Assembly: GCA_964568455.1 (NCBI GenBank)
Contig: CAZMPJ010000003.1
Coordinates: 71,441 to 135,440, forward strand
Source: CAZMPJ01 sp964568455
GTDB lineage: Bacteria > Margulisbacteria > WOR-1 > O2-12-FULL-45-9
DNA: 64,000 nucleotides
Direction: 5' to 3'
Numbering within the stretch: the stretch's first letter is position 1; each line of letters starts with the position of its first letter. The notes below the pieces were generated by a model, which was not told the DNA's origin, ran no database searches, and saw only the letters and a list, made by a program, of their open reading frames with translations. A program made the position numbers and the translations under genes. Below, one piece after another: positions 8,628 to 16,726 of this stretch.

Positions 8628-10654
8628 AAAATTATCCGGAAAGTTGTTCCCTTGCCTTTTTCGCTGTTTACTTTGATTTCCCCTTTATGCTCGCGGATTA
8701 TTCTGTAGGCAATTGAGAGTCCTAGTCCTGTTCCTTCGTGCCGGGTAGAATAAAAAGGATCAAAGATGTTTTCCATGATGTCTGATGGGATGCCTTTTCC
8801 AGTATCTGATATCTCTATAATATTTTTATTATTTTCCCGATAACTTTTAATGGTTAAAAGTCCTTTTTTGCCCATGGCTTCCATAGCGTTTTGGATTAAA
8901 TTTACGAAAACCTGTTCTAATTCTTCTGGGTCGCCTTTGATGGGGGAGAGTGGCCCTAGTTCTTTTTTTAGTTTTATGCCGTCAAATTTAATAAAAGAAA
9001 TAACATCTTCAATCTCTTTATTTAAATCTACATCTTTTTCTTCGCGCGGCTTTTCTTTGGCTAATTTCAACATACGCATTACAATGCCTTCAATGCGGGT
9101 AATATGTTTTAAGCAAAGCTCTTTAAAATTCTTTAAATATTCTTGGTCGCGTGGTTGATTAGGCAGTCTTTCGGTTTCAGCCCTGATTACAGTCAGTGGG
9201 TTTCTGATTTCGTGGGTTACTCCGGCGGTTAAAGTACCAATAGCCGCTAATCTTTGTGATCTTTCTAATTCTTTAATCGCGGCTTCAAGCTCTGCTTTTA
9301 TTTTTTCATAAGACTTTGAATGGTCAAGTTCAACCGCGGTTTGACTGCCTAAGGCCTCCAGCAGTCTTAGATCTTCTATGGTGTAAGGGTCTTCTGAAAG
9401 CTTTTTGCCTAAAGCAAAAAAAGCAATCAAACGGTCTTCTAAAATACAGGGAACTACCAGTGCCGCATTTAATTCTTTGACATTTTGAATAGCTTCCCGT
9501 TTGCTAATTAGTTCTTTTATTAAGGGGGCATCTATTTTTATTTTCTGGTCACTTAACTTGGGCTTTAATGTTTTCCGGTCATAAACTATATAATGTGTGG
9601 AAGTTTTTCTTGGTTCACTAAAATTGTCAGGCAAAAAAACTTTTGGATTTGATATTTCTACTACTTCATGAAAGGTGTCATAGAGCACGTGTAAAATGTG
9701 TTCTAGAGAAAGTTGCTCGCAAACCCGACTGCTAGCTTCAGCCAGGGATTTGTAGTAATCGTATTTGCCTCTTAAAATTAATTTATCAGCCGAGGTCTGA
9801 AAAAACAGTCTGACATTTTGATAGACTTGGGCAAGCACAAAACCATAAAGCAAGTTCCAAAAAATAAAACGTAAATCAATTTGAGCAGAAGCATAAGTGC
9901 GATAAATGTATAAAAGAAAAATGTAGATGCCGCCAAAGTAAGATAGGGTAAATATTTCTGCTAAAGTGCGGCTGATAATTACCGAGATATCCATTAAACG
10001 ATGTTTGGTAATGGCGTAAGCAATAAAGCCGATAAACAATAAGGCCGAAATATAACCAAAAGGATAAATAGCCAAATGGTATTTAATAATATAATCAATT
10101 AATCCTGTGGTGCCGCAGCCAAAAGCAATTAGCACATAAGAAATTTGCTGGGCTTTGATAAAATTTGTTTCTTTTTTGGCTTTTAAATAACCTAAGATGA
10201 GCAAAATTACTCCATAAGTAAAAAGAATAGCAAAAGCGCTTAAAAAGATAATGTAAAGAGGGCCAGCGGTAGGATAAAATCCCCAGAAATAATGGGCCAC
10301 TCCATCATAAACTAAATTGGTGGGACTGGCTAAAATGGAAAATATACCCACTGCATATAGCGGGATTAAAACTCTTTTTTTCGGAACCTGATCCAAGAAA
10401 GTTACGATAAAATGATAAGCCAATAAAGGAATAAATATAATCCCCAAAAAGCCTAAACGGGCAAAAATGATGGCTTGCGCAGGATCTTGGCTTAAGTACA
10501 TAAAGGTATAGAAAGTAAGCCAAATATTCATACTTAAGCAAAAAAGAAAAAAGATAATATTGGTGCGGATGTGATTGTTTTTTGAGATAACTAAAAGCCC
10601 GATTAAAAAGATTAAGACATTAGTTACCAGTGGTGGTATGGCAAAAGCATTCAT
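8624..10654 (-). CDS. Membrane sensor histidine kinase (7TM N-terminus, GAF, HisKA, HATPase)
   Basis: A 676-residue protein. Residues 1-260 contain about seven to eight transmembrane helices, as in 7TM histidine kinases. Residues about 300-440 look like a GAF domain. Then comes a HisKA dimerisation domain with phosphoaccepting H481 (THEIRNPL). The C-terminal ATPase has an N box (NLIQNAMEAM) and G boxes (DTGKGIP, GTGLGLS). The ATG overlaps the stop of the upstream reductase gene, so the two are cotranscribed. The response regulator at 8151-8627 is a plausible partner. Confidence 0.9.
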   Translation of the reverse strand: MNAFAIPPLVTNVLIFLIGLLVISKNNHIRTNIIFFLFCLSMNIWLTFYTFMYLSQDPAQAIIFARLGFLGIIFIPLLAYHFIVTFLDQVPKKRVLIPLYAVGIFSILASPTNLVYDGVAHYFWGFYPTAGPLYIIFLSAFAILFTYGVILLILGYLKAKKETNFIKAQQISYVLIAFGCGTTGLIDYIIKYHLAIYPFGYISALLFIGFIAYAITKHRLMDISVIISRTLAEIFTLSYFGGIYIFLLYIYRTYASAQIDLRFIFWNLLYGFVLAQVYQNVRLFFQTSADKLILRGKYDYYKSLAEASSRVCEQLSLEHILHVLYDTFHEVVEISNPKVFLPDNFSEPRKTSTHYIVYDRKTLKPKLSDQKIKIDAPLIKELISKREAIQNVKELNAALVVPCILEDRLIAFFALGKKLSEDPYTIEDLRLLEALGSQTAVELDHSKSYEKIKAELEAAIKELERSQRLAAIGTLTAGVTHEIRNPLTVIRAETERLPNQPRDQEYLKNFKELCLKHITRIEGIVMRMLKLAKEKPREEKDVDLNKEIEDVISFIKFDGIKLKKELGPLSPIKGDPEELEQVFVNLIQNAMEAMGKKGLLTIKSYRENNKNIIEISDTGKGIPSDIMENIFDPFYSTRHEGTGLGLSIAYRIIREHKGEIKVNSEKGKGTTFRIIF

Positions 10655-11826
10655 GCTTTTATTCCAAACCCTTTTTGCTTAGCAAATTCCATTAAGGTTT
10701 TGAAGTTATTTTCGTTTATCCTAGGGCATTTAACCTTATTTAAGATTTCTCCTAAATTTTCCACAGAAAACTCCATGTTTTCACCAATAATATAGGGAGT
10801 AAGTATTTTACCTACTGTGCGATAATAAAACTTTTCCATTTCGTTTAAGTCTTTTGGTACTTCTGCAACAAAAGAGCAGCCTTTGACTTTTAAGAAATCA
10901 AGCATCCATTGGATATATTCTCCGTGAAGAGCGTCTTTGGGGTTAGCCAAGTGATAATTTATAGGCCTTAATTTTTCATCAATGCAAACTTGATAGAGAA
11001 TCTTAGCGGCGTAGTCTGCGGGGATAATATTAAGCCCGGCTTTTAAGTTAGCCGCAATCCGAATAGGGATGGTGGCGGGCTGAGTAAAGAGTTTTTCTGC
11101 TGGAACACCTTGTTTTAATTTTAACCTTAAGAAATAAGCTGCCCAGCCATAGAAAACATCAAATTTTGAAACACTGCCTAACGGATTTTCTAGCAAGCGG
11201 CCGGAAATAGTGGTGGGCCTAAAGATTTTATAGCGTAATTTTTTTTCTTTACAAAATGTTCTGACCAAAAGCTCGGCTTCTAATTTTGATTTTTCATAAG
11301 GATTTCTAAATTGTTCTTCTAAATTAGTATAGCTAGGATCTACTTTTCCGATTTTATTGCCGCAAGAATAAGCAGAGCCAATATAGATGAATTGTTTGAT
11401 ATTTAACTGTTCTAAAAGCCTTAAAAGACGTTGGGTGCCTTTAACATTGATGTTTTCTAGTTTCTCCTTGGTGCGGCTGTCGGATCTAAAGTCTGTTAAA
11501 GCGGCAACATGAAAGAAATAATCGATTTTTTGTTTTTTTAAAAGCTCAAGTTCTTCTGCAGAGAGACCTAAGTCTTCCTTGGTCAAGTCGAAAGAAATAG
11601 GAATAATGCACTTTTGAAGGTCAGGGGCACTGCCGTTTAAATTAAGGTAAAAATGACCATCTGATTCAATAATATTTTCAATTCGGTTGCCAATAGGGCA
11701 GGCTTTTTGCGGACGGCCTAAGGTAAATATCTGGAGCTTGTCGAGCTCGTTCAAATTTTGCTTCAAGATTTCAAAAAGAAGGTTTCTTCCTAGTAGGCCA
11801 GTTGAACCGGTCATTACAATTTGCAT
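10651..11826 (-). CDS. NAD(P)-dependent reductase/epimerase (extended SDR, thioester-reductase-like)
   Basis: A 391-residue extended short-chain dehydrogenase. The Rossmann motif GSTGLLGRN is at residues 7-15 and a YEKSK catalytic YxxxK motif is near residue 180. The sequence resembles the Male sterility/NAD_binding_4 branch, which reduces thioesters or acyl groups, but nucleotide-sugar epimerase activity cannot be excluded. An AAGGAA site precedes the ATG. It overlaps the histidine kinase by 4 bp and follows proB after 36 bp. A GTCGAG palindromic repeat lies in its N-terminal coding region near 11735. Confidence 0.7.
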   Translation of the reverse strand: MQIVMTGSTGLLGRNLLFEILKQNLNELDKLQIFTLGRPQKACPIGNRIENIIESDGHFYLNLNGSAPDLQKCIIPISFDLTKEDLGLSAEELELLKKQKIDYFFHVAALTDFRSDSRTKEKLENINVKGTQRLLRLLEQLNIKQFIYIGSAYSCGNKIGKVDPSYTNLEEQFRNPYEKSKLEAELLVRTFCKEKKLRYKIFRPTTISGRLLENPLGSVSKFDVFYGWAAYFLRLKLKQGVPAEKLFTQPATIPIRIAANLKAGLNIIPADYAAKILYQVCIDEKLRPINYHLANPKDALHGEYIQWMLDFLKVKGCSFVAEVPKDLNEMEKFYYRTVGKILTPYIIGENMEFSVENLGEILNKVKCPRINENNFKTLMEFAKQKGFGIKA

Positions 11827-11862
11827 AATTGTTCCTTGGAAAAAATTATCTCACACTAAAAA

Positions 11863-12603
11863 TTAGGAGTCAAACGAAGTTCCGACGTTTTTTCCGGCAG
11901 CAGCCTGGCCAATAAGTTTAGCTTTTCGGCCGTTAATAATAATCATATCAATGCCAACTCTGGTGCAAGTTTTGGCTGCCTGGATTTTAGTCTTCATGCC
12001 GCCGGTTCCATGTTGAGTGGCAGTATGTCCGGCTGCGTTTTCGATTTTTTTAGTTATTTTCTTGATTTCAGGGACTACTTTGTTTTTTAAATAAAAACCA
12101 TCTACATCGGTTAGAAGCACTAAAAGATCTGCTTTAATCAGGCAAGCTGTTCTGGCGGCTAAATTATCATTATCTCCGATTTTTATTTCTTCTACAGCTA
12201 CTGTGTCATTTTCATTAACAATAGGCACTACTTTTTCTTTTAAAAGGGTCTTTAAACAGTGTTGAGCATTAAGATTAAGCGTATTTTTGGTTAAAAGCAC
12301 CTGGCCGGTATGGATTCCATATTTTTCAAAAGCTTTTTCGTATTGCCGCATGAGGGAAGATTGACCCACAGCTGCAGCTGCTTGTTTTTCTGGAATTGAT
12401 TTTGGTTTGCCTAATTTTAGCTTTTCTGCGCCGCAGACAATAGCGCCAGAAGATACGATAATAACCTGTTTTTTGGCTTTTACTAGTTTAGCTACTTCGC
12501 TTACGATTTTTTTGAGGTTTTTAAGGTCAAGTTTTCCTTGAGCAGTGGCTAGGGAGGAACTGCCGATTTTAATTACAATGGAGTTGTATTTTTTATTTGC
12601 CAT
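11863..12603 (-). CDS. proB: Glutamate 5-kinase, catalytic domain only
   Basis: First step of proline synthesis: ATP-dependent phosphorylation of glutamate. The amino-acid kinase fold is clear: KIGSSSL near residue 12, VSSGAI near 51, the GDNDNLAA motif near 144 and GTGGMKTK near 200. At 246 residues it lacks the C-terminal PUA domain of the roughly 370-residue E. coli enzyme. Its ATG overlaps the rpmA stop by one base, so translation is probably coupled. proA is not in the window, nor is obg, which often sits between rpmA and proB. Confidence 0.9.
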   Translation of the reverse strand: MANKKYNSIVIKIGSSSLATAQGKLDLKNLKKIVSEVAKLVKAKKQVIIVSSGAIVCGAEKLKLGKPKSIPEKQAAAAVGQSSLMRQYEKAFEKYGIHTGQVLLTKNTLNLNAQHCLKTLLKEKVVPIVNENDTVAVEEIKIGDNDNLAARTACLIKADLLVLLTDVDGFYLKNKVVPEIKKITKKIENAAGHTATQHGTGGMKTKIQAAKTCTRVGIDMIIINGRKAKLIGQAAAGKNVGTSFDS

Positions 12604-12848
12604 TAAGCAGCAGGTTCTACGCTTACGCGTCTGCCAGGTTCAAATACTACAAAACCGTTAACTTTTGAAAAAAGAGTATGGTCTCTGCCCATGCCCACGT
12701 TGTTTCCAGCATAAAAGCGGGAGCCACGCTGTCTTAAAATGATTGATCCGGCAGGAATAGCTTGTCCACCAAAAACTTTTACGCCTAGTCGCTGAGAATT
12801 TGAATCTCTTCCGTTTTTAGAAGCACCACCGGCCTTCTTATGCGCCAT
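12603..12848 (-). CDS. rpmA: 50S ribosomal protein L27
   Basis: 81 residues beginning MAHKKAGGASKNGRDS with the family motifs GQAIPAGSII and VGMGRDHTLF. L27 reaches the peptidyl-transferase centre. The Ala-His N-terminus follows the start Met directly, so there is no cleavable N-terminal extension like that of Firmicutes L27. It overlaps rplU by 11 bp. Confidence 0.97.
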   Translation of the reverse strand: MAHKKAGGASKNGRDSNSQRLGVKVFGGQAIPAGSIILRQRGSRFYAGNNVGMGRDHTLFSKVNGFVVFEPGRRVSVEPAA

Positions 12849-13149
12849 GTTTTATCTCCTCGATTTTAACTCGGGTGTAAGGTTGTCTATGTCCTTTGGT
12901 TCTGCGGTATTTAATCTTGTTTTTATACTTAAAAGTGATTACTTTATCTGCTTTGCCATTTTCAATAACTTTAGCAGAGACTTTAGCACCCTTAACATGA
13001 GGAGTTCCAACTGCAAGATCACCATCTTTTGCTACTAAAAGCACTTTTTCAAAGGTAGTGCTCCGCTTAGCATCCAATAGCTCAACATCCAGGATGTCTC
13101 CGGGTGTTACTTTATATTGTTTTCCACCTGTTTCAATTATAGCGTACAT
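12838..13149 (-). CDS. rplU: 50S ribosomal protein L21
   Basis: 103 residues with the L21 signatures MYAIIETGGKQYKV and KRRKGHRQPYT-like RRTKGHRQPYTRVKI. L21 binds 23S rRNA. A TATAAT box 11 bases upstream overlaps the stop of the preceding gene and may give separate transcription of rplU-rpmA-proB. Confidence 0.97.
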   Translation of the reverse strand: MYAIIETGGKQYKVTPGDILDVELLDAKRSTTFEKVLLVAKDGDLAVGTPHVKGAKVSAKVIENGKADKVITFKYKNKIKYRRTKGHRQPYTRVKIEEIKHGA

Positions 13150-13160
13150 AACGAAGAAGA

Positions 13161-13166
13161 ATTATA
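13161..13166 (-). promoter_or_regulatory. -10 box upstream of rplU
   Basis: TATAAT on the minus strand lies 11 bases before the rplU ATG and overlaps the stop codon of the DUF2344 gene. Confidence 0.45.
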
Positions 13167-13461
13167 CCACGAAAGCTTCGAGTATTTCAAGGCCTGGGGG
13201 GTGTTGCTGGTTAAATTTCTGCATAACTTCAGCCGGTTTAACCCAAGTTTCAAATTGCAAGGTGGCATATTGCTCATCCGAGGTTGCGCCCACTTTCAAG
13301 GCATTGCCCCAGGAAATCTTCATATGCGGATTAAAACCTTGTGAATAAGCAATTGGAAGCTTTGCTCTTTGGATAGTACGCTGAAAAGCGCGCATTAAGT
13401 CTTTATGCGAAATAAATTTTATTTCTTCGCCTTTTTTGTATTTAACTTTTATTTGCAACAC
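13162..13461 (-). CDS. DUF2344 (radical-SAM-linked) protein, short form
   Basis: About 99 residues matching the N-terminal half of DUF2344/TIGR03936 proteins (FISHKDLMRAFQRTIQRA; YSQGFNPHMKIS). These are found next to or fused with TIGR03960 radical SAM proteins, as here. The usual family length is about 200, so this copy is half-sized or truncated. I place the start at GTG 13461, where an AAAGGAG site lies at a workable distance; TTG 13458 is the alternative. It overlaps the radical SAM gene by 20 bp. Confidence 0.7.
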   Translation of the reverse strand: MLQIKVKYKKGEEIKFISHKDLMRAFQRTIQRAKLPIAYSQGFNPHMKISWGNALKVGATSDEQYATLQFETWVKPAEVMQKFNQQHPPGLEILEAFVV

Positions 13462-15091
13462 GAAGTAAGGTCTCCTTTGAAACCCCAACATTAATATAGT
13501 CCCAGGCTAGGGTATCTTTCGGGTCTTTTGCTTTTAAATATTGGTTAGGGTCGATCCCGCATTCTTTAAAAGCTTGTAGCCAAAGGTCAAACTTTAAATG
13601 CTCATACCAGGCATCCAGCCGGCAGCCCAGTTCCCAGGCTTTAATAATTACTTTGGTAAGATTTTTATCCCCTCGCGAAAACACACCTTCTAAGAAGCTA
13701 GCTTCAGCTTTGTGCCAGCGCACTTCCATTCCTCTGCCTTTAGCGTTTTTGCGGATAAATTTTTGCTTTTCAATGGCTTGTTCAATGGAAATTTGCGCTT
13801 CCCATTGGAGGGGGGTGTGGGGTTTTGGAATAAAAGTAGCTAGATTTATGGTTATCCGTGCTCTTTTACTATATTTTTTGCCAAGCTCAATGATTTTTTT
13901 GCCCAAATCACAAATTCCTAATAAATCTTCTTCAGTTTCAGTTGGCAGCCCAATCATAAAATAAAGTTTAATAGATTCAATACCATTTTTAAAAGCAGAT
14001 TCTGAACCATTTAAAATATCTTCTTCGCTTAACTTCTTGCCAATAACATCGCGTAAACGTTGAGTGCCTGCTTCCGGGGCAATGGTTAAACCAGAAGGTC
14101 TGACTCTTGAGATTGATTTGATCAAGTCAACTGAAAAAGTGTTAGCTCGCAGCGATGGTACGCTGACGTTGATTCGGTCTTTGGCATATTTTCGAGCTAA
14201 CGTTTTAGCCAATTCATCGATTTTTGAATAATCAGAGCTGGAAAGAGAAACTAAAGAAATTTCATCATAGCCAGTATTTTTTAAAACCTCATCCGCGGTT
14301 TTAATTAGCCAATCTTTATTTCTTTCTCGAACCGGCCTTGAGGTCCAGCCTGCCTGGCAAAACTTGCAGCCCCATTTGCATCCACGCATGATTTCAAGGG
14401 CTACTCGGTCGTGAACCGCAGAAACGAATGGAACTATAGGTTTTGTTGGATAAGGAACTGAGTTTAAATCTTTCACCTCTATTTTTTTGACGCTTTTGCT
14501 AATTCCTGGTACATAAATGCCGGCAAGAGAGGCGAGGGCTTGGAGTTGAGCGAGGCGAGATTGGTTCTGAGTTTTGAGAAGTGTGTTAGTAATTTCAACA
14601 AGAACTTCTTCGGCTTCGCCAATTACGAAAAAGTCGAAAAATTCGGCAATTGGTTCTGGATTAAAAACACAAGGACCGCCTCCCATGACTAATGGATCTT
14701 TATCAGTTCGATCTTTGGCATAGAGAGGGGTTTTTCCTAGTTTTAGAATGTTTACTATATTAGTGTAAGTAAGCTCATGTCCAAGACTAAACCCGATTAA
14801 ATCAAATTCATTTAAGGCTTTTTGTGATTCAAGACTTTTAAGGGCTAAATTTTCTGCTTTAAGCGCTTCTTCCATATCTGGCAAAGGGGCAAACACCCTT
14901 TCACACAAAACCTTGTCCTGATTATTTAAAATATGGTAAAGAATTTGGATGCCAAGGTTGGACATGCCGATTTCATAGGTATCAGGATAAGATAAAGCTA
15001 CTTTTAAGGTGCATTTATCCCAGTTTTTATGAATAGAATGCAGTTCATTGCCGATATATTGAGCGGGTTTTCTGACGTTGTTTAAATCCAT
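13442..15091 (-). CDS. Radical SAM protein, TIGR03960-like
   Basis: A 549-residue protein with a B12-binding-like N-terminal region, then the radical SAM motif RGCKWGCKFCQAG (three cysteines, CxxxCxxC) near residues 237-247, and further SAM-domain signatures (EAGTQRLRDVIGK; YFMIGLPTETEEDL). This family is strictly associated with DUF2344 proteins and has no settled function; RNA modification is a common suggestion. A TATAAT box lies six bases before the ATG. It starts the seven-gene run that ends with the histidine kinase. Confidence 0.85.
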   Translation of the reverse strand: MDLNNVRKPAQYIGNELHSIHKNWDKCTLKVALSYPDTYEIGMSNLGIQILYHILNNQDKVLCERVFAPLPDMEEALKAENLALKSLESQKALNEFDLIGFSLGHELTYTNIVNILKLGKTPLYAKDRTDKDPLVMGGGPCVFNPEPIAEFFDFFVIGEAEEVLVEITNTLLKTQNQSRLAQLQALASLAGIYVPGISKSVKKIEVKDLNSVPYPTKPIVPFVSAVHDRVALEIMRGCKWGCKFCQAGWTSRPVRERNKDWLIKTADEVLKNTGYDEISLVSLSSSDYSKIDELAKTLARKYAKDRINVSVPSLRANTFSVDLIKSISRVRPSGLTIAPEAGTQRLRDVIGKKLSEEDILNGSESAFKNGIESIKLYFMIGLPTETEEDLLGICDLGKKIIELGKKYSKRARITINLATFIPKPHTPLQWEAQISIEQAIEKQKFIRKNAKGRGMEVRWHKAEASFLEGVFSRGDKNLTKVIIKAWELGCRLDAWYEHLKFDLWLQAFKECGIDPNQYLKAKDPKDTLAWDYINVGVSKETLLRVANKS

Positions 15092-15097
15092 AATTTC

Positions 15098-15103
15098 ATT
15101 ATA
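15098..15103 (-). promoter_or_regulatory. -10 box of the radical SAM operon (leaderless)
   Basis: TATAAT on the minus strand is six bases before the start codon, with no Shine-Dalgarno sequence. Confidence 0.5.
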
Positions 15104-15115
15104 CCTTAAAATTAC

Positions 15116-15143
15116 TTGACTTAGAAATTTGAGATGATATGCT
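15116..15143 (+). promoter_or_regulatory. Sigma-70-like promoter of the secreted-protein pair
   Basis: TTGACT, 16 bases, TATGCT, then a leader with an AAGGGGG site before the ATG at 15166. Confidence 0.5.
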
Positions 15144-15165
15144 TTTCTTGAAAAGGGGGTTTCAT

Positions 15166-15762
15166 ATGAAAAAAATATTGATTTTTGTTTTGCTCCTCTT
15201 AGTTTCTTCCTCTGCTTTTGCTTTTCTGGATTCTGGTCTTTTTAAAGAACAAAAAACAATTGGTTATTACCTGCTTTCTAATCAGAGTACTGGTAATTTG
15301 TCTTCTGGCTTGGTTTATACCAAGAAAAATGAAGATGGTAAAGAGTTAAAGGTTATTTACACTTCTTATCGCAGTGCTTACTTATTAACTAGCAATGTTA
15401 CTAGACTGGATGTTTATAAAAAAATGGATTTAACTCAGCTAGGCCCAATAAGATTGTCTGGTTTAGCTGGCTTAGGCTTGATTTATAGTCCCGCAGTAGG
15501 GGGAGGACTTACTTTTAATGTTGGTGGCAGTGCTGTAGTTGGAGTTAATGAAACGCTAAATGTTTCTATGCCAATATTGATGAGTTTTTATACTGATGGG
15601 TTTGGCATGCAGATGGCACCCACGGTAAATTTTAAACCAATGTTTCTTAATGGATATGAAGCTTTTGCTGGTTTAAGAATGGATGCTTCTATGATAGGTA
15701 GCACCATGAGTGAAGGCAGAATGAATCTGTATTATATGTTGGGCGCAAAGAAAGCGATATAA
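15166..15762 (+). CDS. Secreted protein of unknown function, possibly outer membrane
   Basis: A 198-residue protein with a clear signal peptide (MKKILIFVLLLLVSSSAFA). The mature part is rich in Gly, Ser and alternating hydrophobics (GLAGLGLIYSPAVGGGLTFNVGG) and could form a small beta-barrel. The frame opens nine codons earlier, but the ribosome binding site and signal peptide set the start at 15166. It is followed after 10 bp by a lipoprotein gene with its own GGAGG site, so the two form a transcription unit. Confidence 0.65.
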   Translation: MKKILIFVLLLLVSSSAFAFLDSGLFKEQKTIGYYLLSNQSTGNLSSGLVYTKKNEDGKELKVIYTSYRSAYLLTSNVTRLDVYKKMDLTQLGPIRLSGLAGLGLIYSPAVGGGLTFNVGGSAVVGVNETLNVSMPILMSFYTDGFGMQMAPTVNFKPMFLNGYEAFAGLRMDASMIGSTMSEGRMNLYYMLGAKKAI

Positions 15763-15772
15763 GGAGGAAAAA

Positions 15773-16726
15773 ATGAAAAAAATTACATTATTAATTGCAA
15801 TTGTTTTAAGTGTAAGTTTGCTGATTGGCTGTGCGCAGATCCAAAAGTTTTTAAATAGTACCAATACTCGTTTAACCAGCAATTCTTTGGCTACCGCTTC
15901 TGCGCTGCGAGCCCAGGGGATTACTATTGCTGGCACTACGGAGGGAACCAACTGGTTAATTACTCCAACCAATATTAGCGGGAAGATTCTTTCGGTGGTT
16001 CTCCCAGTTAATGATCAAGACGATGAAGGAATTACTCCTTTTGGTTCTGGCCGGCCAGATATTGCACCAGCCAATTCTACTCTTTATGATTTTGATCTTT
16101 CAGTCGTTACCACTCTTAGTTCTGGGACCGTAAGTATAAAGCCTGGTTTTGTAGGGGGACAATCTGAACAAACTATATTGATTTTTGGTTATTTTGATGT
16201 TGAGTTTGAGCAAAATTCAGTCGCTAAAAAACTTCGTTTTTGCTATGGAGACTCTGATGTTTATGTACGTGGTGATAAGCTGCTTTATAATGCTAGCGGT
16301 GAATCAACAGCAAAATTCTATTGGTACAATACTTCTACTGAAAGCTTTGTGATTGAAACTGGTACGCGGCCAACTTATCCATCGCTTAATACTCTGGTAG
16401 CAACTTTTGAAGATAGTATCAGGCCGAATATGCATTATTATATGTTGGGAGCGATTAATCAAAATTGCACTGATTATGACGGGACAACTGGATTAAGTTA
16501 TATTACGCTTGCCCGCACGATTATAGAAGACTATGACCTTGTTTTTACCGTGGATTTTGATTTTGAAAATTCAGTAGTATTTAACAATGTTAGTTCTGAA
16601 GCAGAGTTTGCTGCTTTAACAGATGCGCAATTAATCCAAAAATTTGACATGAAACAAAATGTGTCTGATTGGAGCGATACCGGGCTTTATTGTTCTATAA
16701 CTTTTGAGGCAACGCCGAAGTTTTAG
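15773..16726 (+). CDS. Lipoprotein of unknown function
   Basis: A 317-residue protein with a lipoprotein signal peptide (lipobox LIGC, cysteine near residue 20). The mature domain is beta-rich with many Thr, Ser and Asn, and recurring Asp/Glu patches. I recognise no family. An AAGGAGG site precedes the ATG and the gene follows the secreted protein in the same unit. Its TAG stop overlaps the TAA of convergent leuS by 4 bp. Confidence 0.65.
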   Translation: MKKITLLIAIVLSVSLLIGCAQIQKFLNSTNTRLTSNSLATASALRAQGITIAGTTEGTNWLITPTNISGKILSVVLPVNDQDDEGITPFGSGRPDIAPANSTLYDFDLSVVTTLSSGTVSIKPGFVGGQSEQTILIFGYFDVEFEQNSVAKKLRFCYGDSDVYVRGDKLLYNASGESTAKFYWYNTSTESFVIETGTRPTYPSLNTLVATFEDSIRPNMHYYMLGAINQNCTDYDGTTGLSYITLARTIIEDYDLVFTVDFDFENSVVFNNVSSEAEFAALTDAQLIQKFDMKQNVSDWSDTGLYCSITFEATPKF

